From: Thioalkalivibrio sp.
GTDB lineage: Bacteria > Pseudomonadota > Gammaproteobacteria > Ectothiorhodospirales > Ectothiorhodospiraceae
NCBI GenBank assembly: GCA_007119005.1
Contig: SKQM01000046.1
Span: 1 to 5,288, forward strand
DNA length: 5,288 nt
Direction: 5' to 3'
In this document: one piece after another, positions 1 to 5,288 of the stretch
How positions within the stretch are numbered: position 1 is the first letter of the stretch
How the letters are laid out: every line of letters begins with the position of its first letter
Translations under genes and position numbers: made by a program
The notes under the pieces: generated by a model
What the model was told of the DNA's origin: nothing
The model's input: the letters and a program-made list of their open reading frames with translations, nothing else
Databases searched by the model: none

Positions 1-1278
1 GACGAGACCCTCGCGATCCACCACGGCTACGAGCCGGATCCGACCACCAAGGCCGTGGCCGTCCCGATCTACCAGACGGTCGCCTACGAGTTCGACAACG
101 CGCAGCACGGCGCGGACCTGTTCAACCTGGCGGTGCCGGGCAACATCTATACGCGGATCATGAATCCGACGACCGACGTCCTGGAACAGCGGGTCGCCGC
201 ACTCGAGGGCGGGGTCGGCGCCCTTGCCTTCGCGTCGGGCATGGCGGCCATCACCGCCGGCATCATGACGCTCGCCGAGTCCGGCCACAACATCGTGACC
301 ACCAGCACGCTGTACGGCGGGACCTACAACCTCTTCGCTCACACGCTGCCGCGCTACGGCATCGAGGTCCGTTTTGCACCGCCTGGGGACATCGACGCGA
401 TGCGCGCCCTGATGGATGCCGGCACCCGCGCGGTGTTCTGCGAATCCGTCGGCAACCCGGCGGGCAACGTGGCCGACCTGGCTCCGCTTGCGGAACTCGC
501 GCACGGCCACGGTGTTCCGCTGATGGTGGACAATACGGTTCCATCACCCTATCTCTGCCGTCCCTTCGAACACGGTGCCGACATCGTGGTGCACTCCCTG
601 ACCAAGTACATGGGCGGGCACGGCACGACCATCGGCGGCGTGCTGGTCGATTCCGGGCACTTTCCCTGGGTCCAGCACGCCGACCGGTTCACCGGGCTCA
701 CGCAGCCGGACCGTTCCTATCACGGGGTCACCTACACCGACGCCTTTGGCCCGGCCGCCTACATCGGCCGCGCGCGGGTGGTGCCGCTGCGCAACATGGG
801 TGCGGCCATCTCGCCCTTCAACAGCTTCCAGATCCTGCAGGGTATCGAGACCCTCGCGCTGCGCATGGACCGGCATTGCGAGAACGCCCTCGCGGTGGCG
901 CAGTTCCTGGACGGGCACCCGGACGTTGGGTGGGTCTCCTACGCGGGCCTGCCCACGCATCCCGACCATGCCCTGACACAGCGCTACCTGGGGGGCAGGG
1001 CGGCCGGCATTCTGAGTTTCGGGATCAACAGTCCGAATGGCGGGCGCGAGGCGGGCGGACGTTTCATCGATGCCCTCCAGCTCGTGACCCGGCTGGTGAA
1101 CATCGGGGACGCGAAGAGCCTGGCCTGCCACCCGGCCACGACCACGCATCGCCAGCTGTCGCCCGAGGAGCTCGAACGCGCCGGGGTCCGCGTAGACATG
1201 GTGCGGCTCTCGGTTGGCATCGAGCACATCGACGACATTCTGGAGGATCTCGACCAGGCCCTGGCTACGGCGGTCTGA
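1..1278 (+). CDS. metY: O-acetylhomoserine sulfhydrylase (MetY), 5' end cut by window
   Basis: PLP-dependent enzyme of the Cys/Met-metabolism family. Known role of the MetY branch: cytosolic replacement of the acetyl group of O-acetyl-L-homoserine by sulfide, giving homocysteine for methionine synthesis. The frame is open from base 1; 425 residues are visible. The first ones ([20 protein letters not shown]) are the typical MetY N-terminus, so only a few codons are missing and the GTG at 55 is an internal Val, not the start. Seen motifs, counted in window codons: YTRIMNPT (about 50-57), SGMAA (79-83), the VDNT strand (176-179) and [12 protein letters not shown] (199-210) with the PLP-binding Lys at codon 202 (bases 604-606). 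The long insert after the Lys ([11 protein letters not shown]...) is typical of MetY and longer than in MetB/MetC. The C-terminal [16 protein letters not shown] and [13 protein letters not shown] are the family substrate-carboxylate region. A MetZ-type O-succinylhomoserine enzyme is a less likely alternative. It converges on the TIGR02444 gene 4 bp away. Confidence 0.93.
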   Translation, partial: DETLAIHHGYEPDPTTKAVAVPIYQTVAYEFDNAQHGADLFNLAVPGNIYTRIMNPTTDVLEQRVAALEGGVGALAFASGMAAITAGIMTLAESGHNIVTTSTLYGGTYNLFAHTLPRYGIEVRFAPPGDIDAMRALMDAGTRAVFCESVGNPAGNVADLAPLAELAHGHGVPLMVDNTVPSPYLCRPFEHGADIVVHSLTKYMGGHGTTIGGVLVDSGHFPWVQHADRFTGLTQPDRSYHGVTYTDAFGPAAYIGRARVVPLRNMGAAISPFNSFQILQGIETLALRMDRHCENALAVAQFLDGHPDVGWVSYAGLPTHPDHALTQRYLGGRAAGILSFGINSPNGGREAGGRFIDALQLVTRLVNIGDAKSLACHPATTTHRQLSPEELERAGVRVDMVRLSVGIEHIDDILEDLDQALATAV

Positions 1279-1287
1279 CCGATCAGA
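1274..1287. repeat. Small inverted repeat spanning two convergent stop codons
   Basis: TCTGA-CCGA-TCAGA: a perfect 5-bp stem with a 4-nt loop. It contains the metY TGA (1276-1278) and the TGA of the opposing gene (read as TCA at 1283-1285), so it looks the same from both strands. There is no T-tract on either side and the stem is short, so it is at best a weak bidirectional end signal and may be a by-product of two symmetric TGA codons. Confidence 0.3.
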
Positions 1288-1774
1288 GGAGGGGCCGTAT
1301 GGCGGCGAGGAAGGAGCGGCGCTCCGCTGGCGGAAGATCGGGGAACAGCCGCGCCATGCGCAGTTCCCGGTTCGCAAGTCGGACCGGTCCGCAAGGCTTG
1401 CCGGCGGCGTGCGCCAGCCACGCCGCCTCCAACCGTTCGCTGGCCAGTTCCAGCGCCAGAGTGCCCTTGTAACCCTGGGGCCAGTCGGTCTTCGGAATCC
1501 TGCGGCGCAGGGTCCGGATGCGGCGGGTGACCGTGATGTGCCAGTGGTGCGAGCGCGTGCGCAGCCGTGCCCAGCGATGCGGTGAGAGCGGGTGCGGCAG
1601 CCAGCAGGCGAACAGAAGGAAGATCACATCAACGCCGTGGCTTTCCTGCCAGCGCAACAGCAGTTCGCGCAGGCCGGGCTGCTCCCACGCGGTGATGGCG
1701 AAACGCCAGAAGCCTTCAGGATCCGGCGGGTTGGTTCTGTCAGAGCGATCAGGCGATCTGGGAGAGGGGCTCAA
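1283..1774 (-). CDS. TIGR02444 family (DUF2390) protein, function unknown
   Basis: A 163-residue protein recognised as TIGR02444/DUF2390 from the N-terminal block GFWRFAITAWEQPGLRELLL (residues 21-40), HGVDVIFLLFACWL (46-59) and the GYKGTLALELASERLEAAWL block (101-120). Family members are small cytosolic, helix-rich proteins of gammaproteobacteria with no established function. There is no signal peptide or clear membrane helix; the IFLLFACWL stretch is conserved core. The only start-type codon in frame ahead of the conserved block is TTG at 1774, which lies inside the fnr 3' end, giving a 26-bp overlap and no Shine-Dalgarno. Translation is therefore probably coupled to fnr, and expression should follow the fnr transcript. 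The 21 residues before the conserved FW are Ser/Pro/Arg/Asp-rich and are the least certain part. Family assignment is from recognition of the sequence pattern. Confidence 0.85.
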   Translation of the reverse strand: MSPSPRSPDRSDRTNPPDPEGFWRFAITAWEQPGLRELLLRWQESHGVDVIFLLFACWLPHPLSPHRWARLRTRSHHWHITVTRRIRTLRRRIPKTDWPQGYKGTLALELASERLEAAWLAHAAGKPCGPVRLANRELRMARLFPDLPPAERRSFLAAIRPLL

Positions 1775-2480
1775 ACCGGATGCCCGCGATGCGATGCAGG
1801 CTGTCCATGTCGATGAGGCGCAGATCGCGGGTGTGGATCTCGATCAGTCCCTGCTTGCGGAATTGCGTGAACAGGCGGCTAATGGTTTCCTGCGTGAGGC
1901 CGAGGTGGTTGGCAATGTCGGCGCGGGACATGCTGAGGCAGAACCGGTCGGCGACCAGCCCGCGGGCGCGGAAGCGGGTCGACAGGCTCAGCAGGAACGC
2001 GGCCAGGCGTTGCTCGGCGCTGCGTTGCCCAAGGAGCGCGAGCAGCGACTCGTCGGAGGCGATCTCCCGGCTCATTGTGCGCATGAAGTGCTGGCGGAAG
2101 CTGGGCAACTGGCCCGCGAGTGCGTCGAGCTTTTCAAAGGGGATTTCGCAGACGCTGGTCGATTCCAGCGCGACGGCACTCACCGGGTGCTCGCCCTGGT
2201 TGATCGCGTCGAGCCCCAGCAGTTCGCCAGCCAGTGCAAAGCCGGTGACCTGCTCGGTGCCGTCGTCCGATAGCAGCACGGTCTTCAGCGAACCCGTGCG
2301 GACCGCGAATACGGAACCGAATGGGGCGCCCATGCGGAAGAGCACCTGACCCTTCGGGATCGGACGCCGTCGCTGGACGATCTCGTCGAGCTGCCAGAGC
2401 TCGGTTTCGGGAAGACCGACAGGGAGACACAGCAGCTTCAGTGAGCACTGATCACAGGAACCTGAAGCGTGCATCGACAT
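1749..2480 (-). CDS. fnr: Fnr/Anr oxygen-sensing transcriptional regulator
   Basis: Crp/Fnr-superfamily regulator of 243 residues, close to E. coli FNR with an 11-residue shorter N-terminus. The three N-terminal cluster cysteines C9-x2-C12-x5-C18 and the internal C111 (STSVCEIPFEKL) correspond to E. coli C20, C23, C29 and C122, so it should hold an oxygen-labile [4Fe-4S] cluster and dimerise without oxygen. The cyclic-nucleotide-like beta-roll covers about 25-115, the long dimer helix about 115-150, and the winged helix-turn-helix about 160-225. The recognition helix TQETISRLF carries E198, S201 and R202, equivalent to E209/S212/R213, which read TTGAT-N4-ATCAA. The start could be ATG 2480 or ATG 2474 (Met3); neither has a Shine-Dalgarno. 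It is divergent from the hydrogenase operon and 186 bp from it, and overlaps the downstream TIGR02444 gene. This points to a direct regulator of the hydrogenase, though it could also be the cell's global Fnr. Confidence 0.95.
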   Translation of the reverse strand: MSMHASGSCDQCSLKLLCLPVGLPETELWQLDEIVQRRRPIPKGQVLFRMGAPFGSVFAVRTGSLKTVLLSDDGTEQVTGFALAGELLGLDAINQGEHPVSAVALESTSVCEIPFEKLDALAGQLPSFRQHFMRTMSREIASDESLLALLGQRSAEQRLAAFLLSLSTRFRARGLVADRFCLSMSRADIANHLGLTQETISRLFTQFRKQGLIEIHTRDLRLIDMDSLHRIAGIRFEPLSQIA

Positions 2481-2486
2481 GCGGCG

Positions 2487-2492
2487 AGTGTA
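2487..2492 (-). promoter_or_regulatory. Possible -10 element of fnr (TACACT)
   Basis: Read on the minus strand, GGCTACACT ends 6 nt before the fnr ATG. TACACT matches TATAAT at 4 of 6 positions and fits the TANNNT pattern known from leaderless promoters. There is no convincing -35 hexamer 16-19 bp upstream (the best, TTCCTT, is poor). If real, the transcript would start at or next to the ATG, which agrees with the absence of a ribosome binding site. Confidence 0.35.
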
Positions 2493-2617
2493 GCCATATT
2501 GCGACCGCGAAAGGAAGTCTACCGGAGACAGTCCGAGGGTTTTGGGGGGCCACCAGCGGCCCTGGCCGTCGTTGTTCCACCGCCGTGGGTCGACGCGCGG
2601 CAGAATGGTTCGCCAAT

Positions 2618-2631
2618 CTGATCTGAATCAT
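2618..2631 (+). promoter_or_regulatory. Candidate FNR box upstream of hydB
   Basis: CTGAT-CTGA-ATCAT matches the FNR/Anr consensus TTGAT-N4-ATCAA at 8 of 10 defined positions. The inner TGAT...ATCA core, which the E-SR residues of Fnr contact, is perfect. The centre lies at 2624.5, which is 32 bp from the centre of TACATT (2656.5), the exact spacing of an FNR class II site at -41.5. Site identity and activation are inferred from consensus and spacing. The same box lies about 145 bp from the fnr start and could also affect fnr. Confidence 0.72.
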
Positions 2632-2653
2632 CTTCAAATGGACTCCGATGGGC

Positions 2654-2659
2654 TACATT
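2654..2659 (+). promoter_or_regulatory. Candidate -10 element of the hydBGD operon (TACATT)
   Basis: TACATT matches TATAAT at 4 of 6 positions, including the key T1, A2 and T6. The -35 region at 17-bp spacing (TCTTCA) is poor, as expected for a promoter that depends on a class II activator overlapping -35. With the FNR-box centre at -41.5, the +1 would be base 2666, just before the hydB ATG at 2667. Confidence 0.55.
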
Positions 2660-2666
2660 CTCCCAT

Positions 2667-3788
2667 ATGGACCCGTCCGCCCTGTTTCTGCCCAGGCAGT
2701 CCGTGGACTCCCTTTTCGAGGCTATTCGAAACCGGGGATTTTCCAAGCTTCTGGGGCCGGTGGCCGCGGACGGGGCGATTGTCTACCGGGAGATCGCGTC
2801 GGCGGCGGATTTGCCGACGGGGCTGCGCGACCGGCAGGCGCCCGGAACGTACCGGCTCGAGGTGCAGAACGACGGCGTTCGAACGTTCTCCTGGGCGAAC
2901 GGCCCGCAGGCCCTGAAACCGTTGACCTTCGCGCCACGCGAGACGCTTTGGCGATGTGAGCGCGACGCGTCGGGTGAACTGCGGTTCCGCGATGTCGCGC
3001 GGGAACACGAGCCAACCGCGGTGTTCGGGGTCCGAGCCTGCGATCTCGCCGCGCTGCAGATTCACGAGCGGCATTTCCTGAAGGCACCGTATTCCGATCC
3101 CCACTATGCCGCGAGGCGATCCAGTCTGTTCCTGGTGGCCGTGCACTGCAGCCACCCGGCCGATACCTGCTTCTGCGCTTCGACCGGGGACGGCCCCCGC
3201 GCCGAGTCGGGGTACGACCTGGCGATGTCCGAACTGGACGACGGCTTCGTGATCGACGCGGGGACCGATCGGGGGCGGGCGGTGCTCGCGACGCTCGGGC
3301 TGGCACCGGCGTCGTCCGCACAGCAGGAGAAGGCTGATCGAGAGATCGAGGCGGCGGGCCGCGCACAGCGCCGGAGCCTGCCTTCGCAGAATCTGAAGAG
3401 CGCGCTCTACGGACGCCTCGAAGACCCTCACTGGGACCAGGTGGGGCGCCGTTGTCTCTCCTGCGGGAACTGCACGGCGGTCTGCCCGACCTGTTTCTGT
3501 CATGCCGAGCAGGATGAGCCGGCGCTGACCGGGGAGACCACCGAGCACCTGCGCCAGTGGGATTCCTGTTTCACCGCGGTGCACAGCTACATGGGGCACT
3601 TCCTGGTCCGCGAGGAGACGCGCCTGCGTTACCGGCAATGGCTCACCCATAAACTCGCTTCGTGGCACGAACAGTACGGACGCTCCGGCTGCGTGGGCTG
3701 CGGGCGCTGCATCGCCTGGTGCCCGGTGGGCATCGACATCACGGCCGAGGTTTCGGCCCTGCTGGAGTCGGGCGATGCACAATCCTGA
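2667..3788 (+). CDS. hydB: Group 3b [NiFe]-hydrogenase (sulfhydrogenase) beta subunit, iron-sulfur protein
   Basis: A 373-residue cytosolic electron-transfer subunit that passes electrons between the flavin subunit and the hydrogenase core; in Pyrococcus the beta and gamma subunits form the sulfur-reductase half. The family N-terminal domain contains [19 protein letters not shown] (119-137) with C125, and C161/C168/C170 ([11 protein letters not shown]). Two ferredoxin-type [4Fe-4S] motifs follow: C263-x2-C266-x2-C269-x3-C273-P and C342-x2-C345-x2-C348-x3-C352-P. The first continues into PTCFC (C276, C278), and WDSCF adds C301; these extra cysteines are usual in this family and may serve another cluster. 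The [27 protein letters not shown] block is characteristic. ATG 2667 is chosen because [14 protein letters not shown] is the usual family start region; it has no Shine-Dalgarno. GTG 2703, preceded by a weak AGG, is the alternative. First gene of the operon; its end overlaps hydG by 14 bp. Confidence 0.92.
   Translation: MDPSALFLPRQSVDSLFEAIRNRGFSKLLGPVAADGAIVYREIASAADLPTGLRDRQAPGTYRLEVQNDGVRTFSWANGPQALKPLTFAPRETLWRCERDASGELRFRDVAREHEPTAVFGVRACDLAALQIHERHFLKAPYSDPHYAARRSSLFLVAVHCSHPADTCFCASTGDGPRAESGYDLAMSELDDGFVIDAGTDRGRAVLATLGLAPASSAQQEKADREIEAAGRAQRRSLPSQNLKSALYGRLEDPHWDQVGRRCLSCGNCTAVCPTCFCHAEQDEPALTGETTEHLRQWDSCFTAVHSYMGHFLVREETRLRYRQWLTHKLASWHEQYGRSGCVGCGRCIAWCPVGIDITAEVSALLESGDAQS
3764..3767 (+). 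promoter_or_regulatory. Ribosome binding site of hydG inside hydB
   Basis: GGAG ends 7 nt before the ATG at 3775, within the last codons of hydB. It supports this start and the 14-bp overlap, so termination on hydB and initiation on hydG are probably coupled. Confidence 0.65.
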
Positions 3789-4608
3789 CCGGCCGGTCGA
3801 GGTCGAGGTGGTCGAACGGGTCGAGGAGACCCCGACCATTTACACCGTGCACCTGCGTTTCACCGATCCTGAAGTGGCGGCCGCCTACCGTTCGCTCCCG
3901 GGGCAGTACAACATGCTGTACCTGTTCGGTGTTGGCGAAGTGCCGATCTCGATTGTCTCCGACCCGGACCACGAGGGGCCGGTGGAACACACCATCCGCT
4001 CCGTCGGGCGCGTCACGCGCGGGATGGAGAGCCTGAAGGTCGGCGACCGCATGGGGCTCAGGGGGCCGTACGGGCGCGGCTGGCCGCTGCAGGAGGCCGA
4101 AGGGCAGGACGTGGTGATCGTCACCGGGGGGCTCGGCTGTGCGCCGGTCGTGTCGATGATCCGCTACGTGCTGCGCCGCCGCGAACGCTTCGGGCGCCTG
4201 GTGATCCTGCAGGGCGTGAAGCACACGGATGACCTGATCTGGCGCAGGCAGTACGAACGCTGGCAGGAGCTTCCGGACACCCAGGTGCTGCTGGCCGCGG
4301 ACGTTGGCGGGCCGAACTGGCCCTACAGCGTGGGCAAGGTGACGGTGCTGTTCAACCAGGCCGGAATCGATCCCGACCGCAGTATCGTGATGCTCTGTGG
4401 TCCCGAGGTGATGATGAAGGCCTCGATCGACCGCCTGCTGGCGCTGCACGTGCCGCCGGAATCGATGTGGCTCAGCATCGAACGCAACATGCAGTGCGGG
4501 ATCGGGCATTGCGGCCATTGCCAGGTCGGCCCCTATTTCGTCTGCCAGGACGGCCCGGTGTTTCACTATCCGCAGTTGCGCCCCTGGCTGGGCGTCACGG
4601 GTTTCTGA
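3775..4608 (+). CDS. hydG: Group 3b [NiFe]-hydrogenase (sulfhydrogenase) gamma subunit, FAD/NAD(P)-binding
   Basis: A 277-residue ferredoxin-reductase-type subunit, the usual size, that exchanges electrons between NAD(P)(H) and the iron-sulfur chain of the hydrogenase. Residues about 7-105 form the FAD beta-barrel, with [20 protein letters not shown] (41-60). The PISI form in place of the classic RxYS is as in PyrK-like proteins. Residues about 110-225 form the nucleotide-binding fold: [16 protein letters not shown] (114-129) and MLCGPEVMM (206-214). At the C-terminus C241-x4-C246-x2-C249-x7-C257 is the [2Fe-2S] ligand set shared with PyrK and HydG. It could be mistaken for PyrK or an anaerobic sulfite reductase subunit B, but its place between hydB and hydD settles the role. 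Choice of NADH or NADPH cannot be read from the sequence by eye. An 11-bp gap leads to hydD. Confidence 0.94.
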   Translation: MHNPDRPVEVEVVERVEETPTIYTVHLRFTDPEVAAAYRSLPGQYNMLYLFGVGEVPISIVSDPDHEGPVEHTIRSVGRVTRGMESLKVGDRMGLRGPYGRGWPLQEAEGQDVVIVTGGLGCAPVVSMIRYVLRRRERFGRLVILQGVKHTDDLIWRRQYERWQELPDTQVLLAADVGGPNWPYSVGKVTVLFNQAGIDPDRSIVMLCGPEVMMKASIDRLLALHVPPESMWLSIERNMQCGIGHCGHCQVGPYFVCQDGPVFHYPQLRPWLGVTGF

Positions 4609-4609
4609 C

Positions 4610-4616
4610 GGGAGGT
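4610..4616 (+). promoter_or_regulatory. Shine-Dalgarno of hydD
   Basis: GGGAGGT in the 11-bp gap between hydG and hydD, with its GGAGG core at 4611-4615 and 4 nt before ATG 4620. It is the strongest ribosome binding site in the window and fixes the hydD start, in contrast to hydB and fnr, which have none. Confidence 0.7.
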
Positions 4617-4619
4617 CTT

Positions 4620-5288
4620 ATGCCTGTTGTCAGCCGCAATCAGACCGACGCCCTCGAGCGGCTGAACGCCCGCGAGAATCCCCGTCCGCGCGTTGCGGTG
4701 CACAAGTTCAGTTCCTGCGATGGCTGTCAGCTGGCCTTCATCAATGCCGGGGAGGCATTGCTGGATCTCGCGCAGCTGGTCGACATCGTGCACTTCGCCG
4801 AGGCGGGGCCGATGGACCCGGAAGCGGCCGTCGATATCGCCTTCGTCGAAGGCAGCATCTCGACCCCGGACGAAGCGGAGCGCATCCGCTCGGTCCGGAA
4901 GAACAGCCGCTTCCTCGTGAGCCTCGGTGCCTGCGCGACCTCCGGCGGGCTGCAGGCGCTGCGCAACTTCAACGTCGACGGGGCCAAGCCGTGGACCGAG
5001 GCGGTCTACGCCCAGCCCGAGTTCATCGACAGCCTGGATACCGCGACCCCGGTGGCCGAGCACGTTCGGGTGGACCTGGAGCTCTGGGGCTGCCCGGTGA
5101 ATGCCCGGCAGGTGTTCCAGGCGGTGCGGCAGCTGCTGTTCGGCGTCGCGCCGGTGGTCGACAAGGACAAGCTCTGCGTCGAGTGCAAGCGCCAGCAGCA
5201 CGTCTGCGTGCTGGTGGCCAAGGGCATTCCGTGCATGGGCCCGGTCACGCACACCGGTTGCGGGGCCCTGTGCCCGGCCTTTGGCCGC
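4620..5288 (+). CDS. hydD: Group 3b [NiFe]-hydrogenase small (delta) subunit, 3' end cut by window
   Basis: Open from ATG 4620 through the last base, 223 codons without a stop; family members run to about 250-280 residues, so the C-terminus lies outside. The small subunit carries the iron-sulfur relay to the NiFe site in the large subunit. FSSCDGCQLAFIN (30-42) supplies C33 and C36; GACATSGG (C105) and LWGCPVN (C158) complete the four ligands of the proximal [4Fe-4S] cluster. The C-terminal part has C186-x2-C189, C196 and C205, then HTGCGALCPAFGR (C214, C218), giving ligands for the medial and distal clusters in the arrangement typical of group 3b/3c enzymes. There is no Tat signal (no RRxFxK near the N-terminus), so the enzyme is cytosolic and not a group 1 uptake hydrogenase. 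The large subunit hydA is expected next. Confidence 0.94.
   Translation, partial: MPVVSRNQTDALERLNARENPRPRVAVHKFSSCDGCQLAFINAGEALLDLAQLVDIVHFAEAGPMDPEAAVDIAFVEGSISTPDEAERIRSVRKNSRFLVSLGACATSGGLQALRNFNVDGAKPWTEAVYAQPEFIDSLDTATPVAEHVRVDLELWGCPVNARQVFQAVRQLLFGVAPVVDKDKLCVECKRQQHVCVLVAKGIPCMGPVTHTGCGALCPAFGR

Larger units (their letters stand above)
2481..2666. promoter_or_regulatory. Divergent control region between fnr and hydB
   Basis: A 186-bp gap between two divergent start codons. The half next to hydB is locally AT-richer (2601-2666) and carries the FNR-box and -10 candidates; the half next to fnr holds the weaker TACACT. The middle (2530-2600) is GC-rich, with a GGCCA...TGGCC inverted repeat (2548-2552 / 2563-2567, 10-nt loop) to which I give no function. 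I see no open frame here worth calling. Confidence 0.75.

Noticed and set aside
55..1278. metY starting at GTG 55
   Set aside because: The frame is open upstream to base 1, and codons 1-18 read as the conserved MetY N-terminus, so the true start lies before the window.
544..1377. Minus-strand open frame of 277 codons opposite metY
   Set aside because: It covers the PLP-Lys region of a well-recognised enzyme in antisense and has no family features of its own.
1518..2273. Plus-strand open frame of 251 codons opposite fnr and the TIGR02444 gene
   Set aside because: It runs antisense through the Fnr helix-turn-helix and sensor domain; composition is Ala/Gln/Glu-rich with no motif, and no ribosome binding site was seen.
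2548..2567. GGCCA/TGGCC inverted repeat in the divergent region, considered as an operator or hairpin
   Set aside because: Only a 5-bp arm with a 10-nt loop in GC-rich sequence, and an alternative CCAG/CTGG pairing is as good; it does not resemble a known operator.
2624..2636. TGAA-N5-TTCA inverted repeat overlapping the FNR box
   Set aside because: Four-base arms overlapping a better explained site; likely chance in the AT-richer stretch.
2634..3839. Minus-strand open frame of 401 codons opposite hydB
   Set aside because: Its product is an Arg/Pro/Gly-rich sequence with no recognisable motifs, and it lies opposite a gene with clear cluster motifs; this is a high-GC antisense shadow.
3739..4566. 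Minus-strand open frame opposite hydG
   Set aside because: His/Arg/Pro-rich translation without family signs; hydG in the other strand has FAD, NAD(P) and [2Fe-2S] motifs.
4566..5252. Minus-strand open frame of 228 codons opposite hydD
   Set aside because: Antisense to the small-subunit cysteine motifs; the real gene is on the plus strand and continues past the window edge.

Overview
The window is GC-rich (roughly two thirds G+C by eye) and gene-dense. It looks like a chromosomal piece of a gammaproteobacterium. The evidence is an Fnr protein that aligns with E. coli FNR at every cluster cysteine and at the DNA-reading E-SR residues, beside a TIGR02444-family (DUF2390) gene of the kind seen mainly in Gammaproteobacteria. 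A sulfur or phototrophic lineage such as Ectothiorhodospiraceae/Thioalkalivibrio would fit the gene content, but that genus-level guess is inference.

Left part (1-1278, plus strand): nearly all of metY, encoding O-acetylhomoserine sulfhydrylase; only the first few codons lie upstream of the window. It converges, with a 4-bp gap, on a two-gene minus-strand unit: fnr (2480-1749), then a TIGR02444 gene (1774-1283) that overlaps the fnr 3' end by 26 bp.

Middle (2481-2666): a 186-bp divergent intergenic region between fnr and the hydrogenase operon. It holds a good FNR-box candidate (2618-2631) exactly 32 bp, centre to centre, upstream of a TACATT -10 candidate. That is the geometry of an FNR class II (-41.5) promoter. 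The predicted transcript start falls on the hydB start codon, and the fnr side also has a TACACT hexamer 6 nt before its ATG with no Shine-Dalgarno sequence. Both divergent genes may therefore be read from leaderless mRNAs.

Right part (2667-5288, plus strand): the first three genes of a group 3b [NiFe]-hydrogenase (NAD(P)-linked sulfhydrogenase) operon in the order hydB-hydG-hydD, the order of the Pyrococcus furiosus hydBGDA operon. These are the iron-sulfur beta subunit, the FAD/NAD(P)-binding gamma subunit with a [2Fe-2S] site, and the hydrogenase small subunit, which is cut by the window edge. The catalytic large subunit hydA is expected just beyond the right end.

Working model (inference): under oxygen limitation the divergently encoded Fnr activates the cytoplasmic hydrogenase, which exchanges electrons between H2 and NAD(P)H and may also reduce polysulfide to sulfide. 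No RNA genes, mobile elements, CRISPR arrays or strong intrinsic terminators were seen.
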